Shown here: positions 17,538-26,269 of the stretch, piece after piece
Numbering within the stretch: position 1 is the first letter of the stretch
Layout of the letters: every line of letters begins with the position of its first letter
Notes under the pieces: generated by a model
Told to the model about the DNA's origin: nothing
What the model saw: only the letters and a program-made list of their open reading frames with translations
Database searches by the model: none
Program-made: the position numbers and the translations under genes
Origin: Acinetobacter nectaris CIP 110549
Lineage (GTDB): Bacteria > Pseudomonadota > Gammaproteobacteria > Pseudomonadales > Moraxellaceae
Reading direction: 5' to 3'
DNA length: 64,000 nucleotides
Assembly (NCBI RefSeq): GCF_000488215.1
Contig: NZ_KI530712.1
Coordinates: 624,881 to 688,880 of the forward strand

Positions 17538-18452
17538 ATGTCTGAATTTTCAATTCCCCTTATGGCGGGTGAAGTCAACGCTATTCTTAGAAAAGAAAAA
17601 CAACAACTCCGTGTGCCAATTCAACCTCAACCACAAAATGCAGAAGAAGCCGCTAAACTGAGTATTCCCTTTCAAATTGGTGATCAAATTTGGATTCAAG
17701 AAAACTGGGCAGCACATTGGTCATATAACGATGCATCTGCTGAAGAATGTAAAAGCCCTAATGTAGATGATGATAACTATTGGTATCAGGCTGATGATGT
17801 TGGATCAAAAGGTTCAAAAGGCAGTCCTGCTTCTTTACGTGGTACATGGCGACTCGCAGAAACGATGCCTAAATTTGTTTCTCGCCTACATCTTAAAGTT
17901 GAAAAGGTTTGGATAGAACAAATTAAAGACATTAGTGAAGAAAGTGCAAAAGCAATGGGCTTCCTACCTGAGTTCTTTAAGAATGTAAAAGAACAAGAGT
18001 TAAGCGAAGACTATGAAGCAACAGCAAAAGATGCTTTTTTAGAAGACTGGGAGCAATTTCGCGGCGCACTTGACTTATGGACTTATGCTGTAGAGTTTAG
18101 TTTAGATACAGACCAGTCAATGCTACACCCTGCTTTCTTAAATGACCGTGAAACTCTCACTTATAAAGTAGATTGCTTAATTACAGACACTAAAAGCGAA
18201 GAAATAAAAGAGCTTAGCTATACAACTGAAGATAAATCATTGGTTTGTGCACTTGAGCATGTATTGGTTGAAGAATTTAAGAATGACTTCAAAGATTTAA
18301 GCCATGACTTTAACCATCTTGGTGAATTCTTCAAAATTATCGATATCGAATCAATTCGTTATGTTCAAGAGCTCAACCATATCGACTTAAACTTTGAAGT
18401 GCGCGCAAAAAACAAACGTGTTGAAATCAAAGTCGAATTACTTTCTTTATAA
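17538..18452 (+). CDS. ASCH-like protein related to phage-borne proteins, 304 aa
   Basis: The first 170 residues follow the pattern of a phage ASCH-type family. It opens with an N-terminal 'ILRKEKQQLRVPIQP' (compare ILxGxKTQTRRP), followed by FQIGDQIWIQENW (compare GDxLWVRETW) and a Trp/Tyr-rich middle. It closes with MPKFVSRLHLKVEKVWIEQ and ISEESAKAMGF. ASCH/PUA-like folds bind RNA or modified nucleotides; that role here is inference. The C-terminal 120 residues are acidic and not recognised. The gene sits in host backbone, is longer than the usual phage relatives, and has a GGAT ribosome-binding site before the ATG. A bidirectional terminator follows. Confidence 0.6.
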   Translation: MSEFSIPLMAGEVNAILRKEKQQLRVPIQPQPQNAEEAAKLSIPFQIGDQIWIQENWAAHWSYNDASAEECKSPNVDDDNYWYQADDVGSKGSKGSPASLRGTWRLAETMPKFVSRLHLKVEKVWIEQIKDISEESAKAMGFLPEFFKNVKEQELSEDYEATAKDAFLEDWEQFRGALDLWTYAVEFSLDTDQSMLHPAFLNDRETLTYKVDCLITDTKSEEIKELSYTTEDKSLVCALEHVLVEEFKNDFKDLSHDFNHLGEFFKIIDIESIRYVQELNHIDLNFEVRAKNKRVEIKVELLSL

Positions 18453-18470
18453 AATATAAAATTAAAAAAA

Positions 18471-18494
18471 AATACCCACATAAATGTGGGTATT
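18471..18494. terminator. bidirectional terminator between the ASCH-like gene and acnB
   Basis: An 11-bp perfect stem (AATACCCACAT / ATGTGGGTATT) with a 2-base centre is followed by eight T on the forward strand and matched by an A run on the other side. It serves two convergent genes. Confidence 0.88.
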
Positions 18495-18511
18495 TTTTTA
18501 ACTGCCTATGT

Positions 18512-21175
18512 CTACGTTAATTGAGCCATCGCAATTTTTTTAGTGTCTACTTTCACAGCAGCATTTTGATAATCGCTCATCTGATCAAAATTCATATATC
18601 TATAAATATCAGATGACATACTATCAATTTGCGATGCATAAGTTTTGTATTCTTCAGGTGTTGGTAATTTACCTAAAACTGCCGCAACCGATGCAAGCTC
18701 AGCAGAAGCAAGGTATACATTTGCTCCCTGACCTAGACGGTTTGGAAAGTTACGTGTAGATGTCGAAACAACAGTTGTATTTGGTGCAACACGTGCTTGG
18801 TTCCCCATACATAATGAACAACCTGGCATCTCTGTTCTTGCCCCAGCACGACCATAGGTATTATAGAAACCTTCTTCCATTAACTGATGTTCATCCATAC
18901 GCGTTGGTGGTGCTAACCAGAGTCTTGTCGATAGCGAACCACTTGGTACTTTATCTAACAATTTACCTGCTGCACGGAAATGACCAATATTGGTCATACA
19001 AGAACCAATAAAGACTTCATCAATTTTTGCACCTTGAACATCAGATAATAATTTTGCATCATCTGGGTCATTTGGACAGCACAATACAGGCTCTTGAATG
19101 TCTGCTAGATCAATTTCATAAACTTTGGTGTATTCAGCATCAGGGTCTGCTTTCAACAAGTTTGGTTCTGCTAACCATTTTTCCATATTTTCTACACGGC
19201 GTGCCATTGTACGTGCATCGCCATAACCCTGCGAAATCATCCACTTCAACATCGTAATATTTGAGCGGAGATATTCAGCTACTTTCTCTTCAGAAAGTGT
19301 AATTGCACAACCAGCAGCAGATCTTTCAGCAGATGCATCTGACAATTCAAAAGCCTGTTCTACTGTTAGCTCATTTTCCATTTCAGTTAAATCAATTTCA
19401 AGAATACGGCCCGAGAAAATATTTTTCTTGCCCTTTTTCTCGATGGTTAAATCACCTGCTTGAATCGCATAATAAGGAATGGCATGTACAAGGTCACGTA
19501 ATGTAATACCCGGCGCCATTTTCCCTTTGAACTTCACAAGAATTGATTCAGGCATATCGAGCGGCATAACACCCGTCGCTGCAGCAAATGCAACCAAACC
19601 AGAACCTGCAGGAAATGAAATTCCTAATGGAAATCGTGTATGAGAATCCCCACCTGTACCCACAGTATCAGGAAGTAACATACGGTTTAACCAAGAGTGA
19701 ATAATACCATCGCCCGGACGTAGTGAAACTCCACCACGATTCATAATAAAATCAGGCAATGTATGTTGCATTTGAACATCAACAGGTTTTGGATAAGCTG
19801 CGGTATGACAGAAAGACTGCATTACTAAATCTGCAGAGAAACCTAAACATGCTAAATCTTTCAATTCATCACGCGTCATTGGGCCTGTGGTATCTTGCGA
19901 CCCAACCGTTGTCATACGTGGCTCACAGTATGTATCAGGGCGCACCCCCTGACCTTCAGGTAATCCACAAGCACGACCCACCATTTTTTGGGCAAGCGTA
20001 AAGCCTTTACCCGAGTCATGCGGTTGTCTTGGCTGACGAAACAATGTTGATGGTTCAAGACCTAATGCTTCACGTGCTTTTGTTGTGAGTCCACGACCAA
20101 TAATTAAATTGATACGACCACCAGCACGCACTTCGTCAAGTAATACAGGTGTTTTCAATTCTGAATCAGCAATTTGCTGACCATTTTTAAACGCTGTAAC
20201 TTTTGCCTCTGCTTTATTCACTTTAAGAAGGATTTCATCCCCCATGTTCATATCAGAAACATCAATCTCTACAGGTAGTGCACCAGCATCTTCCATTGTA
20301 TTAAAGAAAATTGGCGCAATTTTTCCACCTAAACACACACCACCATCTTTTTTATTTGGAATATGAGGTAAGTCTTCACCAAAGTACCAAAGCACCGAGT
20401 TTGTTGCTGATTTACGTGATGAACCTGTACCAACAACATCACCCACATAGGCAACTTGGTTTCCTTTTGCAAGCAATTCTTTAATTTGCTGAATCGGACC
20501 CACTTCACCTTGCTTTTCAGGATGAATACCATCGCGCTCATTCTTTAACATTGCTGTTGCATGTAAAGGAATATCAGGACGGCTCCATGCATCCTGCGCA
20601 GGAGATAAGTCATCAGTATTGGTTTCGCCTGTGACTTTAAAGACAGTAATTTTAATTTCTTCAGGTACATCTTTACGGCTTGTAAACCACTCTGCATCTG
20701 CCCATGACTGTAAAACGGCTTGTGCATTTGCATTGCCCGATTTTGCTTTATCAGCAACATCATGAAATGCATCAAATACGAGTAATGTTTTTTTAAGTGC
20801 AGTTGCTGCAAGTTCGCCAAGCTGCTTATCTTCAAGTAAATCTACAAGTGGCGCTACATTATAACCACCAAGCATTGTACCCAATAAATATACAGCTCTT
20901 TCTTTAGTGATAAGTGGAGACTCTGCATCACCTTTTGCAATTGCCGCAAGAAAAGCTGCTTTCACATAAGCTGCTTGGTCTACACCTGCAGGAATACGGT
21001 TTTCTAGTAAGTTAACTAGATAATCTTCTTCACCTACTGGCGGATTTTTAAGTAATTCAACCAATTCAACAGTTTGCGTATCATTTAATGGTTGCGGTGG
21101 GATTCCGAGTGCGGCACGTTCTTCAACGTGTTGGCGGTAAGCTTTTAGCACGGTTTTCTTCCTCTTTTTTCTCAA
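18512..21175 (-). CDS. acnB: bifunctional aconitate hydratase 2 / 2-methylisocitrate dehydratase
   Basis: AcnB interconverts citrate and isocitrate in the TCA cycle and hydrates 2-methylaconitate in propionate use. The 887-residue protein has the AcnB domain order: an N-terminal HEAT-like region (about 1-160), a swivelling domain (about 165-380) with GDVVGTGSSRKSATNS, and then the catalytic domains. The 4Fe-4S cluster ligands are seen in GSCMTNIGHFRAAG and PGCSLCMGNQ, and the substrate-binding GTGGDSHTRFP is present. It stands alone, bounded by a terminator at its 3' end, and its start is preceded by an AGGAAG-type ribosome-binding site. Confidence 0.97.
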   Translation of the reverse strand: MRKKRKKTVLKAYRQHVEERAALGIPPQPLNDTQTVELVELLKNPPVGEEDYLVNLLENRIPAGVDQAAYVKAAFLAAIAKGDAESPLITKERAVYLLGTMLGGYNVAPLVDLLEDKQLGELAATALKKTLLVFDAFHDVADKAKSGNANAQAVLQSWADAEWFTSRKDVPEEIKITVFKVTGETNTDDLSPAQDAWSRPDIPLHATAMLKNERDGIHPEKQGEVGPIQQIKELLAKGNQVAYVGDVVGTGSSRKSATNSVLWYFGEDLPHIPNKKDGGVCLGGKIAPIFFNTMEDAGALPVEIDVSDMNMGDEILLKVNKAEAKVTAFKNGQQIADSELKTPVLLDEVRAGGRINLIIGRGLTTKAREALGLEPSTLFRQPRQPHDSGKGFTLAQKMVGRACGLPEGQGVRPDTYCEPRMTTVGSQDTTGPMTRDELKDLACLGFSADLVMQSFCHTAAYPKPVDVQMQHTLPDFIMNRGGVSLRPGDGIIHSWLNRMLLPDTVGTGGDSHTRFPLGISFPAGSGLVAFAAATGVMPLDMPESILVKFKGKMAPGITLRDLVHAIPYYAIQAGDLTIEKKGKKNIFSGRILEIDLTEMENELTVEQAFELSDASAERSAAGCAITLSEEKVAEYLRSNITMLKWMISQGYGDARTMARRVENMEKWLAEPNLLKADPDAEYTKVYEIDLADIQEPVLCCPNDPDDAKLLSDVQGAKIDEVFIGSCMTNIGHFRAAGKLLDKVPSGSLSTRLWLAPPTRMDEHQLMEEGFYNTYGRAGARTEMPGCSLCMGNQARVAPNTTVVSTSTRNFPNRLGQGANVYLASAELASVAAVLGKLPTPEEYKTYASQIDSMSSDIYRYMNFDQMSDYQNAAVKVDTKKIAMAQLT

Positions 21176-21306
21176 AAATTACTTACTCATCCTATTGCTG
21201 TAAGTAATGTACTGTTTAAATTTTACTAGAGTTAATTCAAAAAGTTAATGTTATTTGGGTGTTTGTTTGTGATGCTCATTATTTTCTGGCGAAATGGTAT
21301 ATATAA

Positions 21307-21337
21307 AAATAAAGCACTCTATGTGAGTGCTTTATTT
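21307..21337. terminator. terminator after the 111-aa lipoprotein gene
   Basis: A 13-bp perfect stem (AAATAAAGCACTC and its reverse complement) with loop TATGT lies directly downstream of the reverse-strand stop at 21341, with A/T tails on both sides. Confidence 0.8.
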
Positions 21338-21340
21338 CAT

Positions 21341-21676
21341 TTATGGTTGCTGTGCAACACAACTGTCATAGCGTCCTTTGCCAAAGTCAGCCATTGCCTT
21401 TTCTTTATCGGCCATTTGTTCATACAATGGTACTTTATATGCTTCTTCTACAAGACTCACTAAATAGTTACGTGCATGTTCATCTTGAATTTTTTTGGCG
21501 TTGTCTAGTGCTGCACTTTCTGTAATACCTTGTTGACGATCTGTCATAATATTATATGCAGCACTTGGAATCGATTTACAAAACCCTTGCCATGCTTCTT
21601 GCGGAGACACTTGTTTATGTCCGCCACAACCTACCAATAAAATACCACTCACTGCGAGCAATAATAATTTCTTCAT
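21341..21676 (-). CDS. putative lipoprotein, 111 aa
   Basis: A secreted small lipoprotein: a basic start (MKKLLLL) is followed by a hydrophobic stretch and the lipobox LVGC at residues 14-17, then a mature domain of about 95 residues. The mature part is helical with several charged residues and ends in RYDSCVAQQP, leaving one further Cys besides the lipidated one. No family is assigned by eye. Residue 18 onwards (GGHKQ) has no inner-membrane-retention Asp at +2, so outer-membrane sorting is expected. It is monocistronic between the tamB end and acnB, with its own terminator. Confidence 0.75.
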   Translation of the reverse strand: MKKLLLLAVSGILLVGCGGHKQVSPQEAWQGFCKSIPSAAYNIMTDRQQGITESAALDNAKKIQDEHARNYLVSLVEEAYKVPLYEQMADKEKAMADFGKGRYDSCVAQQP

Positions 21677-21759
21677 TCTAGCTCCAAGCCAATATGACTT
21701 TATTTTAATCCATGCAAAGTGCTTAATTATGCTAACACTTTGCCTGATTTATCATGTAA

Positions 21760-24700
21760 TTAAAAGCGCCAGTTATAGAATAAATCGACTGCACGTTCGA
21801 CAGACTCACTCGCTTCTAAATACAAACGTCTGTTTACTTGATAGCGTAATGTTAACGTATTCACTGCTGTAAATACCCCTACACCATAGCGTAAATATAA
21901 GTCAGGTGTAATATAGCCTGTTACACTCACCTGCGTATCATTACCTGTACCTTGTGCATCTAAAGCGAGACCACTCAAGCCAAATGCATGACCAATTTGG
22001 TTTGTAAATGCTCTTGTTCCACCTAGACCCAAGCTAATGCCCGCTGCGGCAAGCGTATTATTCACATCAGATTTAAAACCTTCCGTTTGGCTTAAACTAC
22101 TACTGCCTTCATTAATACGTCCCGTAATTAGAGCATTTAATGCTTCTTGCTCAGATAACCCCCCATCATTATAGATTTGAATATTTGGGGTAGTTGCTGT
22201 GCCTGTAATTCTAACACCTACCGTCGTATTCGAAATTTTCTTCGTTGTATCTATATCTAATGTTGGATTTGCAAGTGGCCCATTAAAACGGGCAATCGCA
22301 CGATTTAAATCTAACGATTGTCCATAAGCTTCAATCTTAACCTTTTGACTCACACCAATCGCTCCATTTGCACTCATTGCGATTTCTGTACCTCGCTGAG
22401 ATAAATATAAACGACCAGTCAAAGGAATTCGGCTATTAAATCCTTGGAAAATAACACGATCACCGAGTGCTAAATCAATATCAGCCTGTATATTCCACGG
22501 TTTTGCTGCTTTTAGAATGGCAATTAAATCGTCACCTGTATGAACTACACGTGCATCTGAAGATACATTAATTACATCAGGGCTTGTTTCGGGCATATTA
22601 ATAATTGCACGAGGAATATCAATTTTACCATTCACAACAATACTTCTAGACATTGGATAAATATCTAAATCTACTTTCGTATTTACAAGTGCTGTTACCA
22701 AAGGTGTTTGTTTAACAAGTAAATTATCGCCTTGTACTTTCAGTTGAACATGTAAATCATCTGCCCAATTAACAAAACCATCAATTTTTCCTGTACCCGG
22801 CCCACTATTAAAGATCCCCATAATACTTGCCTGATCTTGTCTAATTGCAGAATATAGTTGAATATTCGTTAAATTGACTGGCATCGAAATCATACTAATA
22901 GAGCCGTCTTTTAAACGCAGATCACCAGTTGCTAAAGGTTTTGAAAGTGTTCCATTAATTTTTCCAGCAAAATCTAATGTTCCCCCAATACTTCTTACAT
23001 CTGAAATAAATGGTTTTAAAAATTTAAGATCGACCTGTGAAAATGCAACTTCGCCCTGCATCGGTAGACTTTCATCATATGGATTAATCACCACACTTGC
23101 ATAGCCATTACCAATATTTGCTGTTTTTACATCAAAACGCATTAATAAGCCTTGAGCTACACTTTTAGTAATCAAACTCATTTGTTGATAGCTTGTCGTT
23201 GTCGCAGGGTCATCAGGATCATCTGAAGAAACACCAATCTGACCATTTTTTGCAATAATGCTGGCATCAATATTTGGTTTATGACCCTCAGACCAATTTG
23301 CTTTCGCATAACCATCAACCTCTCCAGTCATTGCTAAACCAGTTGGCATAAATGCTGCAAAGTCATTCAAGTTCAAGTTATTGGCAACAAATGAAACATC
23401 TCCACCTGTTGGGCTAATCTGCACAGGCTTATCAAAGCAAAGTTTACTTTGATTACTTGCCCAACAGTGCTCTCCAACATATAGCTGTTTTGTCGCTGTG
23501 CGATATATAACATTTGCATTCGATTGCTGATTTAAAACAGCACGTACAGAGTCAAATGTTCCTTTCTGAATTTGCCCTAACCAATCATTATTGGCATTAA
23601 AACCACCTGCCAACTGAACATAGAACTTAGAATATTTATTCCAAGCTTGTAGGCTAACAATATGTGCTGCTCGCGTACCTGATAAAACTAAGCCACCATA
23701 TTGAATCTGCCTATTACCATAATTCAAATTGGTCAGTTCTGCTTTTAGTGTACTTGGTGTTGTTTCAGAAGTAGGAAGTTCTCCACGAATACGAACTTTC
23801 TCAACATTTAGTTTTCCAGCATATGCAAGATGATCTACATTAATATTTGCCGTCGCTTTCAAATTAGGCTGTGTTTTTAAATGTACTGAACCATAAGCAT
23901 TCCCTGAGAGTCCACCATAAAGATTTGATAATGCAGGTGCATTGAGTTTTACATCTAAATCTTGCGCATTTCCTGTCACTTGAACTTGATTACCTGCATA
24001 AGCAAGGAACAAATCATTTGCTTCAAATTGCTGTGGCACTAAGCTATTATTTTTTGTATTTAAAACTAAACTAAGTTTACCCTTACCACGCAAAATTTGA
24101 CGATTGATAATACCCGCTAAGTTCAAATCTTCTATAGAGATACGCTTTGCCTGATCAGACCATACTCCTTGTGTCTTAATCACACCAGAGACTTCACCTT
24201 GCACATTAGATACAAAATATTGTGGTTTAAACTTCACCAATGAGGCATTCATATTCCAACCAATACCATTATGTAAGTTTACAACACCATTGGCTAAAAC
24301 TTTACCAGCAGTCCCTTCATGTTGGAATTGATTCACTTGAATACTATCTTTCGTACCCGCAATTTTAATATTTAATGCACCATCTGCATCTGGATATTGG
24401 CTAGACTTCAAATTTCCATTATAAATTACACCATAACCGCGTAATCCACCGCCATGCTTTTCATCATTCATTAAAATAGATGCTGTAGTATCACCAGTTA
24501 AACGAATCGTCTCTTTCTGTTGAGCCATTTTTCCAGTGAGATCAATTGCTTTTAACTGAATAATTTGTGCATCTTTTTCAGCATAACCATTTGCTTTCAA
24601 TGACCCATTGAGCAGATCTACAGGTGCAGCATCAGCTACAGTTTGTGGATTAAAGTTTTTAGCCTGTAAATTGGCTTCCCATTTCAATTGTCTTTTTTCA

Positions 24701-26250
24701 TTAGGTAATAATACTTTTGCATCACCTACAAGCCCACCCTGAGGCGTAATATATTTAAACGTAGAAACATCCAAATCATGCGCATTCAACAGTGCATTTG
24801 CAATATATTGCCCTGTAGGTAGCGTTCCCTTTGGATTTTTAATAATATCTAAGTTTGCATTTACTGATGTTTTTTGCCCTTCTAATGCAATATCTGCCTG
24901 TCCTTTAGGGCTATTCAACCACCCAATATAAGGCATAGCACGATTCATATCAGACCATGAAACATTCATTTTAAGTGGCGATACAATGTTTTGATGTGCT
25001 GTGTTCTGTTCATCTTGTATCAGTTTAAATTTAATTTTTTCATATTTATTAAAATCAATAAATGCATTGAGGTGAGTCCCTTTATCTAAATCACCAGTTG
25101 CACCTAACTTACCATCCATATCAGGAGGCAAAAAGTCTTTAATAGAAGTAGGAATTGATTTGTCCGATGCTTTTAGACCATTTAGCTGTCCTTTTACATC
25201 CCAACGTAGCGCCTTTTCCCAATTCAAAATACCTGAGAGATTAATAACACCTCCCATTAAATTACCTTGAAATTGGTTAATCTTCATTTGATGTACATAG
25301 TCCACATATAAATCTGCTCTATAGCTTCCTTTCGGTACATCTTTACCCGACAATTCAGTATTTAAATTAACAGACATATCTGAAGCAGAACCATTTAAAT
25401 AGGCAACTCCCGATGGAATAAATAGTTTTTGGTCTGTTGCGAATGGCAAGTGGTAATTTTTAAAGTTTAATTGACCATTCATCGGCACATTATCACGTAC
25501 AGGGTGAACAATCATTCTTCCTGATACTAAATCTGGAGTATTTGTTGCAAAACCTGCTGCTATTGTGTCTAGCGTCCCTCTTGCATCGACAAAAATATTT
25601 TTAATATTTAATGTATGTAGTGATGGAATATCTACTTGTGCAGTCACATTTAATGGATACTTTTGCTTAAAGTCCATCATACCTTGTGCTTTATTTACAG
25701 CAACGTAATCACCAACCTTTAAGTTTGCTTCTTTAAATGTAAGCTTAGTACCTTTCCAAAGCGTATTCTTCAAATGCAAATCTTTGAGGTCTGTACTTGA
25801 TGTTGTCGTTTTTATACGCAATACATCTAAATTTGCCTGATCTAAACGCAAAGTCACAGGCATATTAATATCACTGAACTCAAAAGGCTTATTGCTTGGT
25901 GGTTTCTTATCAATAATTTGTAGTTCTTGAATATTTGCGCGTGAGAAGTGAACCTCTTGCTCTAAGACAGCGCGCCAACCGATCACCAAGTCTGCACGTT
26001 TAATTTTGATTTCGAGTGAGTCTAAATTGACATCAATATTATTTAAAATAAGACCATCTAAAAAACTACCGCGTTCATACTGATACTTCAACATACTTTG
26101 ATGTGAAAGTACGCGATCTAATAAAAATTTGCTTCCTTTATCTGTTGAAAACATCACAGCAAGTGCTGCTAACAACACAACAAGAATGCTTAATAAGGAA
26201 ATAAATACTCTTTTTAACCAACTTGATTTTGGCTTTTCTTGTACAGTCAT
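21760..26250 (-). CDS. tamB: TamB, translocation and assembly module inner-membrane protein
   Basis: TamB spans the periplasm as a long hydrophobic beta-groove and works with TamA in outer-membrane protein assembly and probably phospholipid transport. I chose the start at 26250 (MTVQEKPKSSW) because GGTGAG precedes it at normal spacing; the open frame extends to 26337 inside tamA. This gives 1496 residues: a single N-terminal membrane anchor (about residues 13-35), then more than 1000 residues of AsmA/TamB-like beta repeats. The conserved DUF490 C-terminal domain contains NPTLDI, GVRITGT and DLYLRYGVGVF and ends in a Phe (YNWRF). It follows tamA by 19 bases. Confidence 0.94.
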   Translation of the reverse strand: MTVQEKPKSSWLKRVFISLLSILVVLLAALAVMFSTDKGSKFLLDRVLSHQSMLKYQYERGSFLDGLILNNIDVNLDSLEIKIKRADLVIGWRAVLEQEVHFSRANIQELQIIDKKPPSNKPFEFSDINMPVTLRLDQANLDVLRIKTTTSSTDLKDLHLKNTLWKGTKLTFKEANLKVGDYVAVNKAQGMMDFKQKYPLNVTAQVDIPSLHTLNIKNIFVDARGTLDTIAAGFATNTPDLVSGRMIVHPVRDNVPMNGQLNFKNYHLPFATDQKLFIPSGVAYLNGSASDMSVNLNTELSGKDVPKGSYRADLYVDYVHQMKINQFQGNLMGGVINLSGILNWEKALRWDVKGQLNGLKASDKSIPTSIKDFLPPDMDGKLGATGDLDKGTHLNAFIDFNKYEKIKFKLIQDEQNTAHQNIVSPLKMNVSWSDMNRAMPYIGWLNSPKGQADIALEGQKTSVNANLDIIKNPKGTLPTGQYIANALLNAHDLDVSTFKYITPQGGLVGDAKVLLPNEKRQLKWEANLQAKNFNPQTVADAAPVDLLNGSLKANGYAEKDAQIIQLKAIDLTGKMAQQKETIRLTGDTTASILMNDEKHGGGLRGYGVIYNGNLKSSQYPDADGALNIKIAGTKDSIQVNQFQHEGTAGKVLANGVVNLHNGIGWNMNASLVKFKPQYFVSNVQGEVSGVIKTQGVWSDQAKRISIEDLNLAGIINRQILRGKGKLSLVLNTKNNSLVPQQFEANDLFLAYAGNQVQVTGNAQDLDVKLNAPALSNLYGGLSGNAYGSVHLKTQPNLKATANINVDHLAYAGKLNVEKVRIRGELPTSETTPSTLKAELTNLNYGNRQIQYGGLVLSGTRAAHIVSLQAWNKYSKFYVQLAGGFNANNDWLGQIQKGTFDSVRAVLNQQSNANVIYRTATKQLYVGEHCWASNQSKLCFDKPVQISPTGGDVSFVANNLNLNDFAAFMPTGLAMTGEVDGYAKANWSEGHKPNIDASIIAKNGQIGVSSDDPDDPATTTSYQQMSLITKSVAQGLLMRFDVKTANIGNGYASVVINPYDESLPMQGEVAFSQVDLKFLKPFISDVRSIGGTLDFAGKINGTLSKPLATGDLRLKDGSISMISMPVNLTNIQLYSAIRQDQASIMGIFNSGPGTGKIDGFVNWADDLHVQLKVQGDNLLVKQTPLVTALVNTKVDLDIYPMSRSIVVNGKIDIPRAIINMPETSPDVINVSSDARVVHTGDDLIAILKAAKPWNIQADIDLALGDRVIFQGFNSRIPLTGRLYLSQRGTEIAMSANGAIGVSQKVKIEAYGQSLDLNRAIARFNGPLANPTLDIDTTKKISNTTVGVRITGTATTPNIQIYNDGGLSEQEALNALITGRINEGSSSLSQTEGFKSDVNNTLAAAGISLGLGGTRAFTNQIGHAFGLSGLALDAQGTGNDTQVSVTGYITPDLYLRYGVGVFTAVNTLTLRYQVNRRLYLEASESVERAVDLFYNWRF

Positions 26251-26269
26251 GCGTTTTCTCACCCAAAAA

